This document shows positions 22,216 through 34,524 of a stretch of DNA of 64,000 nucleotides, in pieces. Position numbers and translations under genes: made by a program. The stretch is from the NCBI GenBank assembly GCA_902702965.1, contig CACRXP010000399.1, positions 105,719 through 169,718 of the forward strand, written 5' to 3'. Below the pieces are notes generated by a model. It did not search any database. It was not told the DNA's origin and saw only the letters and a list, made by a program, of their open reading frames with translations. The first letter of the stretch is position 1, and each line of letters starts with the position of its first letter. Source of the DNA: Spirometra erinaceieuropaei (lineage: Eukaryota; Platyhelminthes; Cestoda; Diphyllobothriidea; Diphyllobothriidae).

Positions 22216-22602
22216 AAGTACTACATGATAGCTGCTGATATCGCTCGGCTCTGTGGAATCCATATTTTGGTCATCCTGTTAACATTTAACATAATTAACT
22301 ATAGCATTTATCATATATATCGAAAAGCTCAGGCGTGCAGAAAAGATTTGCCTCATTGCGCTATCACCAATGAGAAGCAGAATGTGCTTCGGCAGGAGCC
22401 AAATCAAGCTGATTTCAAGAAACAGAACAGGAAGCCAAATCCTGACTGCCGCACTGGCCAATCGGTGCTTGACAGACTCCTTTTACTGGCAGGCGGCATG
22501 GTCAGCACAACGCATCTCAGTAACTATGGGAGTCATTTTGCAATGCTTCGGTTGATTTTGGTTACATCAAGAACATTACAGATTGAATCGTGTGTAAACT
22601 AA
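22216..22602 (+). CDS. Candidate membrane-anchor plus cytoplasmic-tail exon (open only in B)
   Basis: Begins after TACTATTTCAG and reads KYYMIAADIARLCGIHILVILLTFNIINYSIYHIYR, then a polar tail with KAQACRKDLPHC and NVLRQEPNQADFKKQNRK, open to 22602. One hydrophobic segment (about residues 14-32) followed by a basic stretch is what a single-pass type I membrane exon looks like. A is frameshifted and C'' has a TGA after VTLLS. No family recognised, and no donor or neighbouring exon can be fixed. It may be a last exon or another decaying copy that has not yet collected a stop. Confidence 0.3.
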   Translation, partial: KYYMIAADIARLCGIHILVILLTFNIINYSIYHIYRKAQACRKDLPHCAITNEKQNVLRQEPNQADFKKQNRKPNPDCRTGQSVLDRLLLLAGGMVSTTHLSNYGSHFAMLRLILVTSRTLQIESCVN

Positions 22603-22904
22603 GGGATTTGGCAACAGCTTTCGTGAAGTCAATAGGTGCAAAATGTTCGGCAACTACTGGAATCAGAAGAAGAATAAATGTTAGTGGTATTCCCACGTGT
22701 TTCCGAGGCGCGTAATATGTGTCCCTGTAAGTCGCTGGACGATCTTAGCTTCGTGATCTCCGAGGTTGCCAGTGAACTTGAACCATCTCACCTTCCTCAG
22801 TGAAGAACAATTTTGGCAACGCGGAAAAACTGAACCTCCATCTCCTCAACGCTTTCGTCTCTTTAGACGCACAGTACAGTCTGTTCACCGGCTATTGTGC
22901 GTAA

Positions 22905-23357
22905 TGGTTGTGTAGTACGGGCGTCGTTTTTTGCCCTCCTGACGCCGAAACCCGACAATGCGATCATAACGTAGATACTGTTATGTTGGCCAAACCCTTC
23001 ACAATTCCCAAAATCTCGAGCTTTTCGATACGTCAGAATTATTGGCTGCGGACAAAGGTCGGACGATTAATAATTGTTGCTACCGAAGCGACCATACTTA
23101 TTTGGTCGTCTGTGTTGAAAACACGTACATATGATATGTTTGTAACAGCCGTTCCTTTGACATTTTCAATCTCAAATTACAGTAAACACTGGATCCGTCT
23201 TAAAGGGGACATTTGTATCTCTGGATCCGTCTTAAAGGTGACATTTGTATCTAAGCCATCGATTTGCATGTTCGATCGCAATCAGTTCTTTCTCTTCCTT
23301 GTTTGTTTGAAATATGATCATTTGTTTTTATGTACAGTTCTATCACATAGGAAATAA
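22905..23357 (+). CDS. Candidate extracellular-domain exon in B1 (open frame)
   Basis: Open from 22905 (no ATG needed if internal) reading CSTGVVFCPPDAETRQC, VMLAKPFTIPKISSFSIRQN, RTKVGRLIIVATEATILIWSS, then MFVTAVPLTFS and on to 23357. The same residues are traceable in A and B2 only across frameshifts, so B1 is the one copy with an intact frame. A Pro/hydrophobic-alternation/Trp pattern could be a fibronectin III-like half domain, but I would not assign it. A 32-bp tandem duplication inside (23189-23252) extends the frame. Confidence 0.3.
   Translation, partial: WLCSTGVVFCPPDAETRQCDHNVDTVMLAKPFTIPKISSFSIRQNYWLRTKVGRLIIVATEATILIWSSVLKTRTYDMFVTAVPLTFSISNYSKHWIRLKGDICISGSVLKVTFVSKPSICMFDRNQFFLFLVCLKYDHLFLCTVLSHRK
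23189..23252 (+). repeat. 32-bp tandem duplication
   Basis: CTGGATCCGTCTTAAAGG.GACATTTGTATCT occurs twice back to back, with one mismatch. Neither A nor B2 has the second unit. Confidence 0.9.
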
Positions 23358-24892
23358 TATGTCGCCTATCATTTGCATATTATTTGTCCACGACTGACCA
23401 AATGCAAACTGTTGCACGCCACGACCAAAGTCTCGGATTTATGCTGTCCCAACGCAACACATGCTATTTATATCAAAAAATGTAATTATGTACACCGATG
23501 TACACCACCGATTGAATCGTGTGTCAAATAAGGGCTTAGGCGACAGCTTCTGTGAATTCAATAGGATCAAATTGCTCAGCCACCGCTGGAATAACAAGAT
23601 GAATAGATGTTCGTTGTATTCCCACGTGTTTCCAAGTCGCGCAAAATTTGTCTCGGAAAACCAAAGGATCAGCCGAGTTTCGTAATTCTCGAGGGTGCTG
23701 GTAAAGTAGGACCATATGACCTTCCTCAGCGAAGAACATTATGTCAACGCGTAACCAGTGATATCAGTCTCATCAATACATTGTTTGTGAACCACCCCGG
23801 CGGATGCCAGAACCAACCTCTGCACCTCTTTCGTATCTTTAAACGCACAGTACAATGCGCTAACCGGCTCTCTTTTCCTCTCATAGTGCGTGTAATTAAT
23901 GCGGAGTTACAGTACAATGTGGTCCAGACGTCGTTTGTTGCCCTCCTGACGCCGAAATCTAAAATTGCCGTCAATACGGCGATACTGTTATGTTGGCTAA
24001 ATCCTTCCAATTTTTCAAATTTACGAGTTTTTCAATAAGTCAGAATGATTCGCTGCCGACAACGGTCAAAAGAGTTATCATCTTTGCTACCGCAGAGGTC
24101 ATAATTATTTGGTCGTCTGCTCAGAAAACGTTTACTTCTGAAATGTTGTAACAACCGTTCATTTGGCTTTTTCCATTTAAAGTTACAGTATACTCTGGAT
24201 ACCTCTTAAACTGGACTGATACAGAAAGCGGTGGCATGCGTATATCAGCCATCAGTTTGCATGCACCATGTCAAGAGGAAAAGTATCACAATGAAGTATT
24301 TGTCTTCCTTTATTTATATGTACAGTACGTTGATACTATCTTAAAGGAAGTAATATGTTGCTAATCATCTTCGAATTATTCGTTAACAACTGACCGCAAT
24401 GCTGACTGTTGCACTTTGTGACCACTGTCTCACACGTATGCTTTCCAGTGCAAAATATGCTATTTACATCAACAAATGTAAATATGTACATCACACGATC
24501 GTCTATCTCTAGGACAGCAACTAACGGACTGCATCGCCATAGGAACCAAATAGTAGGGTCTAGTGCATTTTTGAAGCACACCTATTAGTTATTTGAGCTA
24601 GCAGCTCGCGCGTTGTGGATTGCTGTTTGATAACATCAAGTAATGCATGCTAGTACAACTGTGCTCATTGCGTCTGCGGTATATACTGTTAGTTTTTTCT
24701 TTGAAATGCAGATATGTAACACCATTTTCTACTGGCAGATAGTCATCTGCAGTTAATAAGGCGAGATTTGCAACAATCCTTTTCAACTTATATGTGCAGC
24801 ATTAATTTTGTGCATGGACAAACGGCATTATAGCGATCTGGATAATACAATAGTAGCAAAGGCGCTCACTGATCACAACCGACAAGTTAGCG

Positions 24893-25185
24893 CGCCCGGG
24901 CCACAGCAGTTGGAGGCGTTGGCCCTATAACTAACGTGTCGCGGGTTCGAGCCCCAGGTGTTCCACACTTTGGGGTCAGATATAACTCTATGACTAAGAC
25001 TAATAAGCCAGACATTACCATTTCCGTCTCTGTTGTCTTTGTCGATAATGCTGTCTTTTCTTTATCATGGGCCGCTGTGCGGTTGTTGGTTGGGCTCCAC
25101 AGCGAGCCCTAAGGCACAACGGCACGAGTGAAGTCCAAAGAAGCGATCGATGAACGCCCCCGTCCACCACAAATGGGTATTTTTG
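24893..25185 (+). repeat. tRNA-type SINE, near full length (B)
   Basis: Degenerate A-box region GGCCACAGCAGTTGGAGGCG, B-box GGGTTCGAGCCCC at about 24942-24954, then the full body. It is at the same locus as the A copy at 4378 and the C'' copy at 46780, so one ancestral insertion is seen three times. Confidence 0.75.
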
Positions 25186-25669
25186 CGATCACGCCTATCA
25201 TTTCTGTTTAAATGTATTATTACCCGATGACACTTGGAGAATTCAACATTAGGAAAGTTAAGCCTCCTTTATTGAAATCAATTAAAATTATGTCTCTCTT
25301 ATTGGATCGCATCATAAGCTCCCCGGTAATATAAATAATACCATAAATCCTCGAAACAGTGTTTTGGAAATTTTTCCTCCGATTTTGGGTGGTTGAAAAC
25401 ACTAATTTTTTAAAGGGTTTGCAGCTGAAAACGTCGTTTTAACACTATTTGTAAACTATATTTTCGCTATCATATGTTCTACGTTTTTTGCATAAGAAAA
25501 CAGTATATAGATATAAAAACGATGTCTTACAAATTACAACTACTTTGCTTATGTTTTCGATATACTGCGCTCTTCCTCAAACGACATTTCAAAGCAACAC
25601 AAAATAGTCTTTTTATTTCCCTTATGCTGTTAAATCTTTGATAGCTGTACTTAATTGATATATAAATAT

Positions 25670-25805
25670 GGGCAGAATGCTATTACCGACAAAAACAAGG
25701 GAGACTGGAAAGTTCATTTCTGGCTTATTAGCCGTCGTCAGCCAGCCATACCCAAGCCCGAAGTGTGGAACACCCAAGCCTCGAACTCGCGACCCATGAA
25801 ATGGT
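25670..25805 (-). repeat. SINE fragment, minus orientation (B)
   Basis: Copy of the 5110-5245 fragment, with the same truncation points. Confidence 0.7.
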
Positions 25806-26964
25806 GTCGGTTTGCGAGTGATTTGCAATAATTCGTAAATGTTGGTCTATTTCATGAGTTAGGTTATCTCCTGTACACACAGTTCTATGTGTCATGACCG
25901 CATCTAAAACAATGACTTTATATGCCGTAAGAAATGGCATCCATCCTGTGCAGTGCTGTTGGATGCTATCTTAAAAGTCGCTGATACGACTGCACGACAA
26001 ATGTTTCAACTGTGCCATCCAGATGCTGCCGGTCCTCCTTGTTAAGCCACCTGCAGTCACAGTGCCTCTAACTATAGATTCTGCTACGGTGAACGAATTG
26101 AGATTTTAGGCTGCCCCATTTTAAATTCTGACTTTGGCTTTTTTTCCGTCTTCAACAGAATGACCATTCAAAAAAATGAGGTCCTACGAAACCAGCTGTG
26201 ACTTGTTAATTCGCTCCTTGCCTACCCAGTATTGTTAACTTAGTGTTCAAAATAAGTAATTAGGTAATCGTCTTTAAATTCTCGAGTATGCGAAGTCCTG
26301 AACTATGCTGCGTACCCTTTAGAAACGTAGTGTTACGTAAAAAGTTTTGCGTAAATTGCTGACTATCGTTGATATGTTAACGCCCAGTATGTTGTAAAAA
26401 CATTTAATCATCTTAAATGCTTGTTAGCTTCCGTTTTGTTATTCACGGAGGTACTTTAGGCAATGTGTTGGAATATTTAGCGGAAACCAATAACAGGATA
26501 ACACGCATGGCTTTACTGTTGCAGCTAAATAAGTCATTTTTTGTACATATGTGTTCGTAAGCGATATCTTGCCAACAAATTTGTATATTATGTGATCATT
26601 GCTAAAAAAACTGGAAATAATGATATCGATGTTGCGCAGATTTTATTGAAGCAAACGGTACATGCATTTCAGTTAGAAATAAATACATGTTATAAGATAA
26701 TGCGGATGGGAATGATTGTGAAAAGTGGACAAATGGAAGACGGAAAAGACCAAAATTCAAGTAGACGTAAACGCAATTCCAGTAAGCCAAACTAGTTTTA
26801 CTCATCGGTTGGGGAAAAAACTGTCCGAAACCGAGTTATTGCGAAAAAATAAACTCTGCGTTTCTTGACCATATAGCACAAAGTTTATCTTGTCAAAATA
26901 ATCTGCAATATTTACAACAACAATGCTATTTCAACGAAAAAAAAAGAATTTCGAAACATACCAA

Positions 26965-27686
26965 CTAGACTCTGTTAGGAAGTAAGGCTATATTCCACAC
27001 AATGATTAAAAATCTCTGACATTCTCCTGCAATAATTCTTATTAAAAAAAGAAATCAAATTATCAAATATTGTGCTTAGGGACAAACAATTCTGCATTCG
27101 GGAAACCCTGAAAATATTTTTCGTTGCTTTGAGAAAAAAAGGTTTACCGAATGCGACCAAAAACTACTGCATTCTTAATACCTTACAAACAATAACTACG
27201 CCAGATTGCATGAGAGACCTCGTGCACATGTAAATTCAATGTGTCTGATTAGTGAAAAACCATTAAAAACGAATGCTTACGAGCATTGCAGAACCCGTAC
27301 ACAGTCGAGCCTTCCGATCTCACCAGGTTGAGTGCTGAAGTTTCCATGCTGATGCAGCGATGACACCCATTCTAGCCGGTGAACAAGATGAAAATGGGAT
27401 TCAAGGAAGTCAGGTGCAATTACGTTTTTCATGCTTATTTTTGCTGAATTGTTTTTGGTTTGACTAACGTGTAAAATTTAAGCATTTGCGTACTTACAGC
27501 ATTGTTCGTGTAATAAACGGCCAGGAACCTTCTTAATGTTACCCACTCCTGGCATTCTTTGTACGTCCTTGTGAGAGTACCGCCCAGTGTCATGCATTGT
27601 TCCATTTGCAATTTAAAGTTGCGAAACTCACAAAATTCTTCTGCATCCACCTGTCCAAGCCACCAAACGATCATGAACCAGATCAT
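26965..27686 (-). CDS. Three-exon secreted seven-cysteine protein, copy B
   Basis: Same structure as copy A: exon 1 27686-27498 (63 codons, MIWFMIVWWLGQVDAEEFC start), exon 2 27371-27281, exon 3 27026-26965, with identical donors (GTAAGT, GTAAGC), acceptors (CTAG, ATTGCAG) and phases. By reading both, exon 1 has seven base differences from A (five change the residue: L/I, N/D, A/T, A/T, T/A), exon 2 three and exon 3 two. None breaks the frame or touches a cysteine. That is what a recent functional duplicate would show. Function unknown, secreted by inference from the signal peptide. Confidence 0.7.
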
Positions 27687-28639
27687 TCTTATGTCTGGTC
27701 ATGTTGTTTTGGTTAACCTATTTATACCGTTATAAATGTTTGCGCGAAAATGTGCACTTTTGAAAAATTCTTTTAGAAATCCAACCACGCGCGACCTAAG
27801 CAACAAGCAGGGGTTCCACGTACATTGCGCCAATATTCATGCGCTCTTTGGCGGAACTATTACAAGGGTAACCATAGAAATTGTCGCAGCACTGTTTTTT
27901 CGTGGAAAGTCTGTAAACATTTTTTACCGTGCTATCTTTTTACGAACTGTGTTTATTTGTTTGGCGGCCTAGCATATGTCCTCCGTAAAATTTGCAAATT
28001 TGTTATAGCAAACTTTCCTAAATTTTTAAAACATCGAAGTATCAACACGCTCGATTTATTGCTTTGTAGCTGTTAGAATCAGACAACAATAACGATATCA
28101 GTTTAATTACAAAATTTATTCTCTGAACATATTTCCTTTTGAGGTGCCACATATACTTATGCTAATTTGTCGCTGTGTAATGAATCATATATAACACTCG
28201 AACGTTCTCAACGATAAATTTCTGGGGCGTGGATGGAAAATGGTTCGTTTGGCGAAAGCATAATAATACAGCTTATGCAAAAGCGGTTTAAAATATATAC
28301 GAGGCGATCAGTGTATTCTAGAGAAAATTATGTAGTATGACTTAAAGTGATTATTTTCGAAAACCGGCGTTTTTTGAAGATATTTAAGACATGCTTCACA
28401 CTAGAATCCTGTGAAATAAAATTGTGACCAGCCATGCAATTAAGCAGTGTTTGTTGATACAGTGGAGTGCCGATGCGAGACAAATGCTTAGTGGTTTTTA
28501 ATTAGGGTAAAGCTGAGTAGTTTATAACGTGCACCTACGAGCCACAGTCATTTACCAAAACTAAAATCATTCCCTGACTTGCATAAACATAAAATCAAAT
28601 CACCAGTTACAGACAATTATCGGATATGCAGTAGGTGCT

Positions 28640-28950
28640 CCTACTCATGAAATGTCAACCGAAATTCTGAAGTGCGTTTCGTCTCGAAAATACTTATGAA
28701 ATATGGTTGTAAAACTAATCACCATAATACACAATTCTACAATAATTTGATTACCACAGGATGCCGGTCTTCGAAGGAACGCCTTTACGACCACATGCAA
28801 AATATTGTTCAGTAAAAATACTTACTTATGTGGCATGCATTTTTCTCCCTGATTTTTGATGCCCTTAAAGATAAATGTTAATTTTCTATGCGCACGATTC
28901 AACAGACCGCAAGACCTCCAAAATACATTAGAGTTTCTCAGATACACAAA
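28640..28950 (+). repeat. Interspersed repeat R1 (B)
   Basis: Duplicate of 8085-8410 with scattered substitutions. Confidence 0.55.
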
Positions 28951-30419
28951 CATTAACACCGCAAATTATTTTTCGCGGCATATGCACAGTCTGCATCATA
29001 TTTATGGACGGCAACTACGAAAGAGAGGTTTGCGCGTGCATGCTCAGCATTGCACCTAAGACAAGGAATCACCTGTACAAGATAATTGCTCCTTCATTGC
29101 TTGCCCCACTCTAGGAGTAAAATCTTGTTCGGTGATGCGATCGTCGCTTTGTGCACCACGCATATATGTAATGCTTCTATGACTGTCGTTCAACAAAATT
29201 TGACCCGTTAAATGTACGGTGGTGTTTTGCGGATTTTTCGTCCTGTATCCGAGTCGGCAGTTGCCGTGATTTTACCCTCAGTCTTGATCCAAAACGTAAC
29301 AAATGTTGCGCGCTAACAGCGGCATTGCGGACTCCCCTGCGCCTCTTTCCGTAATTATATGCTTCCGGCTGAATGTCTCAGCTCTGAATGCTGAGCAACG
29401 GCTAACTGTTTGAGATTCGAACAAGCATAACTCAGACAGTTCCCAGCTCATACAGTCGTCCCCTCCTACGATAATTCAGGTCTCATTAAGCATGCATGCA
29501 TTACCGCATTCCTTTATATGCGTCTTGACCCTAGAGGCGTCGTCATCCATCCTCAATGCTGCCACACGTTCGGCCATTCCCAACCAGAGTGATTTCCTAG
29601 ACTTCTCGATAAAGTTAATTTATCAACAAACGCGTGGGATCCGTTAAATGAATGCAGCCATTTCTCGGGGTGGCACTGAATCGTTGTCTTCATTATATGG
29701 CGCATTGCAGTCCGCGAACTTTTCTCTATCTTTATTTGCATAACACAAATGGCCACACTGACTTGGAATTCATGTTCTTGTAGAATGACCTCTACTTATA
29801 AGCTGTGTCACTGATTGGAACACTTTGTTCACAATATGGACTGAAAAAGACACAGTTAATATATTATTTCATTTAGGCTTTACTTGATTCATGAAGCCCT
29901 GATGCAAGTCAGATGTCATTCAATTCCGACTATGAGAAAGCGTGGGATCGGGAAAAATCTTCGCAATCGACGAATCAGAAATGACCTATCTGGAAGCAAT
30001 AAAATATAAATAGTTGTTACTCTTTGGAAAGCTCCGCTGCAACAAATCATGGAAGAATGATAATCACATTTCTCCATAGAGCACATAGAGCTTGGCAGCG
30101 AGGATATCTGCAGATATGACTCTATTTTGGCACGATAATGCTGGTCTAACCTATTTATATATTTTGTATCGTCTTAAGCCGTCTTAACCGGTTACACACG
30201 AAAAACAACAGGTCATGTAGGACTTGTATGACACTCATAAGTCAACGTTGAATTTACAACTTTTAGCCTGTTCTTGAACACAAAAAGTACATGGGGAGAC
30301 TGAAAATATTATAACGCCTTCTACTTATATCTCGGAAAGTTGGCTTGATCCCTTGCCACGTATTTTTAAAGTGGTATTTTTCAATATGTTTTTATTAATT
30401 GTTGAAGCGGGCTATTTGT
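28951..30419. other. Non-coding part of unit B
   Basis: Counterpart of 8411-9889. A block near 29025 is shorter than in A by about 20 bp. No gene recognised. Confidence 0.4.
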
Positions 30420-30740
30420 CCGCTGATAAAAATTTGAACGGATAATGGCTCTTTATTAAGGCGGCAGCAAGGATTACGCAAACAACTACAGACAAATTAG
30501 CTTTGCTTTAATTTGCCGCAAAATTTTGGAAAAATTAATTAAGTGAGAAAAAAATGAGCATCGCACAACTACATAATCTGCTATGCAATGTCCATCACGG
30601 ACTCTGTAGAGGCAGGTCGTACGCGACAAACCTAATCAATTTTTTGAACCCTGGACACTGTCAGATGATGACGGGTGTGTTTCGGCCCCGAGAACACATT
30701 CGTCAGTGTACCACATCAGCGCCTCCTAGATAAATTAAGC
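30420..30740 (+). mobile_element. LINE reverse transcriptase relic (B)
   Basis: GGSKDYANNYRQISFALICRKILEKLIK and VRDKPNQFFEPWTLSDDDG, then loss of the VHAMFF segment present in A. Stops at the same places as A plus extra deletions. Confidence 0.75.
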
Positions 30741-30999
30741 TTAAAAAAACGGTAGAGACATTGATGCCACTTATATTATCTATTTAAGCGAATACTATCA
30801 AGTATACATGGGAGTTTGCAGTGTCTATTATGACTGACAACAGAGGTGGAAAACATAATATACCGAAAGCAAACGCGTTTGCACTTTATTGATTGTTCCT
30901 TGTTCATAACCCTAAAGCATGGCCGTTATACGCCATGCCGAACGAATGTCCACTGACTTAAATGGGAATCACTAGTCCAAGATCTTTCGACATTTATTG

Positions 31000-31990
31000 C
31001 GGCCACATCGAACGTTTGCTATCGGCATATGGACCGCTAAATACCTAAGCACTTTCAAAAAAAGTTCAATGACAGACAAACAAAATTGTTAATGAACAGG
31101 AGTACCTATCCTACGAAACACGATAAGTTACTCTTGAGGTATAGGCAGACACATCGTGACTTAATATACGTTTTCCGTTGGCTACGTGATGGTCACTGCA
31201 GCACCGAAGCGGAGACTTCTTCTTCTACGACTAATTTCAGAGGTCTTTCTCCCAAATTACGTGTGACTGGTACCCGGCTGCATACACGCTTAATGTCTTC
31301 TCCAACACAGTGTTGTATCTTGTAATGCTTTGGCTGAGGACTTCGTTGTGTCTGGATCAGTAGTAACTTGTAGAATGAAGCTGGATCAACGTTGCAATGC
31401 GCACCACAGGCCCGCCACATCACAACCGTCTAGATGACCTACGTAAACAATTTAATGCCATCGTTATACTACTGATTGAATAACTTTCCACGACAGCACA
31501 CTATATGCACACCAAATCTCTAGGAATGTCGACGCCTGACAGTTTCGATCGTCATCACATTAGGAGGGCGGCCGGTCTCTCGTTCAACAGCGGAAACGAT
31601 AAATGGCTAGGTTTTCATCTACATTGTAAAGCATGCTTTCGGTTAAAACGACATTCATAGACATGGAATGGACATCGTAATGTTGGAGGATAATGCCCCT
31701 ATCCACCGCTCAGAGAGGGTATGATTCCAGTCCAGCTTACGAATATAATCTAATAATTTGGAACGCAGCCAGCCTCCCCACCTGCGACCTTCGGAGCATC
31801 TTTATTTTCGCCAACATCCCGAACCTAAATCCCATCGAAGATCATTTTGCACTAATTTCAGGAAATTGGAACAAGGCAAGTACACCTCTTTCTATCGGAC
31901 AAAAGTTGGAATTTTTGCTTAATAATTTTATAGACGAAACTACCTTAGAAAACTAGGTAGTCCACATGCCCTCTCGCCTAACGGCAACTA
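31000..31990 (+). mobile_element. Tc1/mariner (DDE_3) transposase relic, fuller copy (B)
   Basis: About 31680-31730 reads DIVMLEDNAPIHRSERV, the second-aspartate block of Tc1/IS630-type transposases, and about 31820-31860 reads PNLNPIEDHFALIS, the SPDLNPIE block with the final acidic residue region. The upstream part contains the degenerate N-terminal region shared with A. Several stops and frame changes make it inactive. C' carries a third copy at 40600-41160. Confidence 0.7.
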
Positions 31991-33654
31991 TGAAGTCTAA
32001 AAGACAATCAGCAATTGCTGATACGTAGTATTTGATGCTGTTTTCAGAAATTTGCCCTTTTCTTAGGTTCCCCCTTTCTGATGGCAGTTATATTAGGCCT
32101 TTAATAGTTGAACTCTCATAGAGTCATTTTTTAATTTGGTAGGTTTACGTAAAACCACTTATTCCTTAGTTAATAAATGATACTTTATAAATCAAACTAA
32201 ATCTCAATTTGAAGCTCGGTCGTATCCTCAACACAATATAACTTTTGTGGATGCGGAGTGGTCGGTTTGTGCGCTACAGCGATAAAAGTTCACATTTCGT
32301 GGCCATTCATCAGATGAATCACGAACTAGACCTTTTTATCACCTTAGACACGCGTCGGCCTGCTCGGCCATCGTGGCTGCAGCGGCTACAGGATTAAGTG
32401 ACCTCCGTATTACTGGTGACCTTGCGCCAAATTCCAGGCAGCCCGATTTAAGGTTGTTGATATGTTTAGGGGTGAGAGGGTGATGGGTAGGGCTGAGGTT
32501 AGGCTACTGGAGTAGGTAGCCCAGCAATCATCATTGCCAGACTTGTCGAGCCATCTGTCTAACACAACATACAAAGAGGAAATCATTCGTCAATTGCTTT
32601 CCTCCAGGTGAAACCGACTGACATTTTTGACTGAACCGGCAGTTTCATAAGGTGTCAGCCAAAATTTATTCCGCGCCTAATAACCTTACAAACATGCAGT
32701 TATTCCGAACGTGCTGTCTTCTGAAATGAGCATTGTAACTATAATTCGAATGTTCGTGTCTCAGTACACATCATAAGGATTATCAGTATGATAGCGAAAT
32801 GTTCTCTAACTGGCTACGGAATATCCGGCTGTTATTCCCATTATAATGTTTATAAAACAGCTAAGTTTTTTGTCTTCGAACGTATTAACTAATAGCATAA
32901 ACCATATAAATAATTTTATTACGGAACTTACCACTGAACGAAATAAGGGGAGGAAAATAGAAAAGCCGCAGAATTTCAAAATTGCAAAAGCCGATATATG
33001 CTATGAGATGCGACATCTGTAATATGTCTAGTTTTACGACTTCAGAAAACGAGCCTGTTTTCGTCACTTTGGAATGCTTTACTTCAAAAGGATAGATAGC
33101 CATAAATCCCTTCGGAATTAGTTTAAATTTGCACAACACGAATATCGGATCAATGTTGCCTTTGAAACTTATTAAAAGTAGCTTGATAGGGAACATTGGT
33201 AGAAAACAGATTTTTAATGAAAAACTCCCTGATGGACCAATACGGGATGTTGCGTCTGACATTTATATAAACTGACTGTTAGGCGGTGACCTCCTAGAAG
33301 CATGATGATCCTGCAGTTTGCGATAGGTCATGCAACAAAATATTACGTAAGTATGACGCATTTGGTAACAATAATGGAAGCTGATATGTTTTTATGAAAA
33401 TCTTATTTTTTGAAACATACTTCATAAACACTCTTGCATGTGTTGAAACAATTACACTTATCATCCATGTAAAATATGCGAATCTATGATAGAAGGGCAC
33501 ATGCCGATCCCTCTACAGGAGAGCCTTTCCGTCATTTTAGCCTTGGGGTTCAATCACGAGCGCCGCAAGCAGCCGACTATGGCATTGTTATATAAGCAGA
33601 ATACCATTGTCGGGAGGGCAGCATGCCCGTGTTCAGTAATAAGAACGTTGCAAA
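31991..33654. other. Unit B interior, no gene seen
   Basis: Counterpart of 10871-12544. Minus-strand frame at 32885-33262 (IGPSGSFSL, MFPIKLLLISFKG, SHLIAYIGF) is longer than in A but lacks clear splice sites. Confidence 0.35.
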
Positions 33655-33755
33655 TTAACTAATGGGATGCAAATTCGAGCCCCAAGCCTTGTGAGATCTG
33701 GGGCTCGCTGTGGCTGGCTGATAACGACTAGCAACGCGAAAACGGCCACATCCTT
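33655..33755 (+). repeat. Diverged SINE fragment (B)
   Basis: TGCAAATTCGAGCCCC and GGCTGGCTGATAACGACTAGCAACGCG keep more of the SINE consensus than the A copy. Confidence 0.5.
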
Positions 33756-34524
33756 CTCTATTGTCTATGCAGAAATGTTAGTCTGCTAATAAATTTATTC
33801 CATGTAATTGATCTCTTCGGTTGACAGTGAAGGGTGTGCGAGATCCGATAATGAACCAGGTAGCACTCCACAATCTAAACTATTGTCAAATGCGTCTATT
33901 AGTTTAAGTAGCCAGTGGGAATTTGAAAGCCGCCATTCAAACGACTGACCTGTCCTTTGTGTTCATGCACATTTAACTGATAATTATGCTATTCTTTGGA
34001 ATAATGTAAGTGCATCACAAACTTTTCTTAAAAAACTGCCTTTCGAATAAAATACAGTTGACATTTCGGTAAGAGTCTGACGCTAAATGTGACCGCAAAT
34101 ATGATCAATCAAAAAAATGTGTGGTTTAAGTGTGTAAATGAGATTAGGATATCTTCTCTGGAAGATCAGTTACGTTAATCTACAGGACATATATTTTTAC
34201 CATAAAAAAGTGCAAACTCGTCTGGTACTTTTGCAACGGTTCAGATGAGCGTCATAAATGTGCGCTTAAAAGCCATTACGGAGTTAATGGGAATATATTA
34301 ATAAACCGTGTTTTCTTGTGATTTTCGGGAACTTAATCTGCTTAGAGTCAAAACAGTTCGCCTGTCAGTTAATACACGCCATTAACAGTCGTCAGAGTAA
34401 TAGTGTTTCAATCACGTATGTATTTAGCCCATAGCGCAGTTCTCGGTGTGAAAGCAGATGCCGGTTTCATCCTCATCAAATTGCCTTTGCAAATGCAATT
34501 AATTTCCATCGTTTCCATCTCCAG

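Larger units (their letters stand above)
22580..24480 (+). repeat. Internal tandem duplication B1/B2 (period about 927 bp)
   Basis: GATTGAATCGTGTGT starts both B1 (22580) and B2 (23507), followed by matching blocks (CAGCTTTCGTGAA/CAGCTTCTGTGAA, CCCACGTGTTTCC, CCTGACGCCGAAA, CGTCAGAAT...). B2 resembles unit A closely; B1 is the more diverged member. So B1 is either an older duplicate lost from A or a conversion from another unit. Confidence 0.8.
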
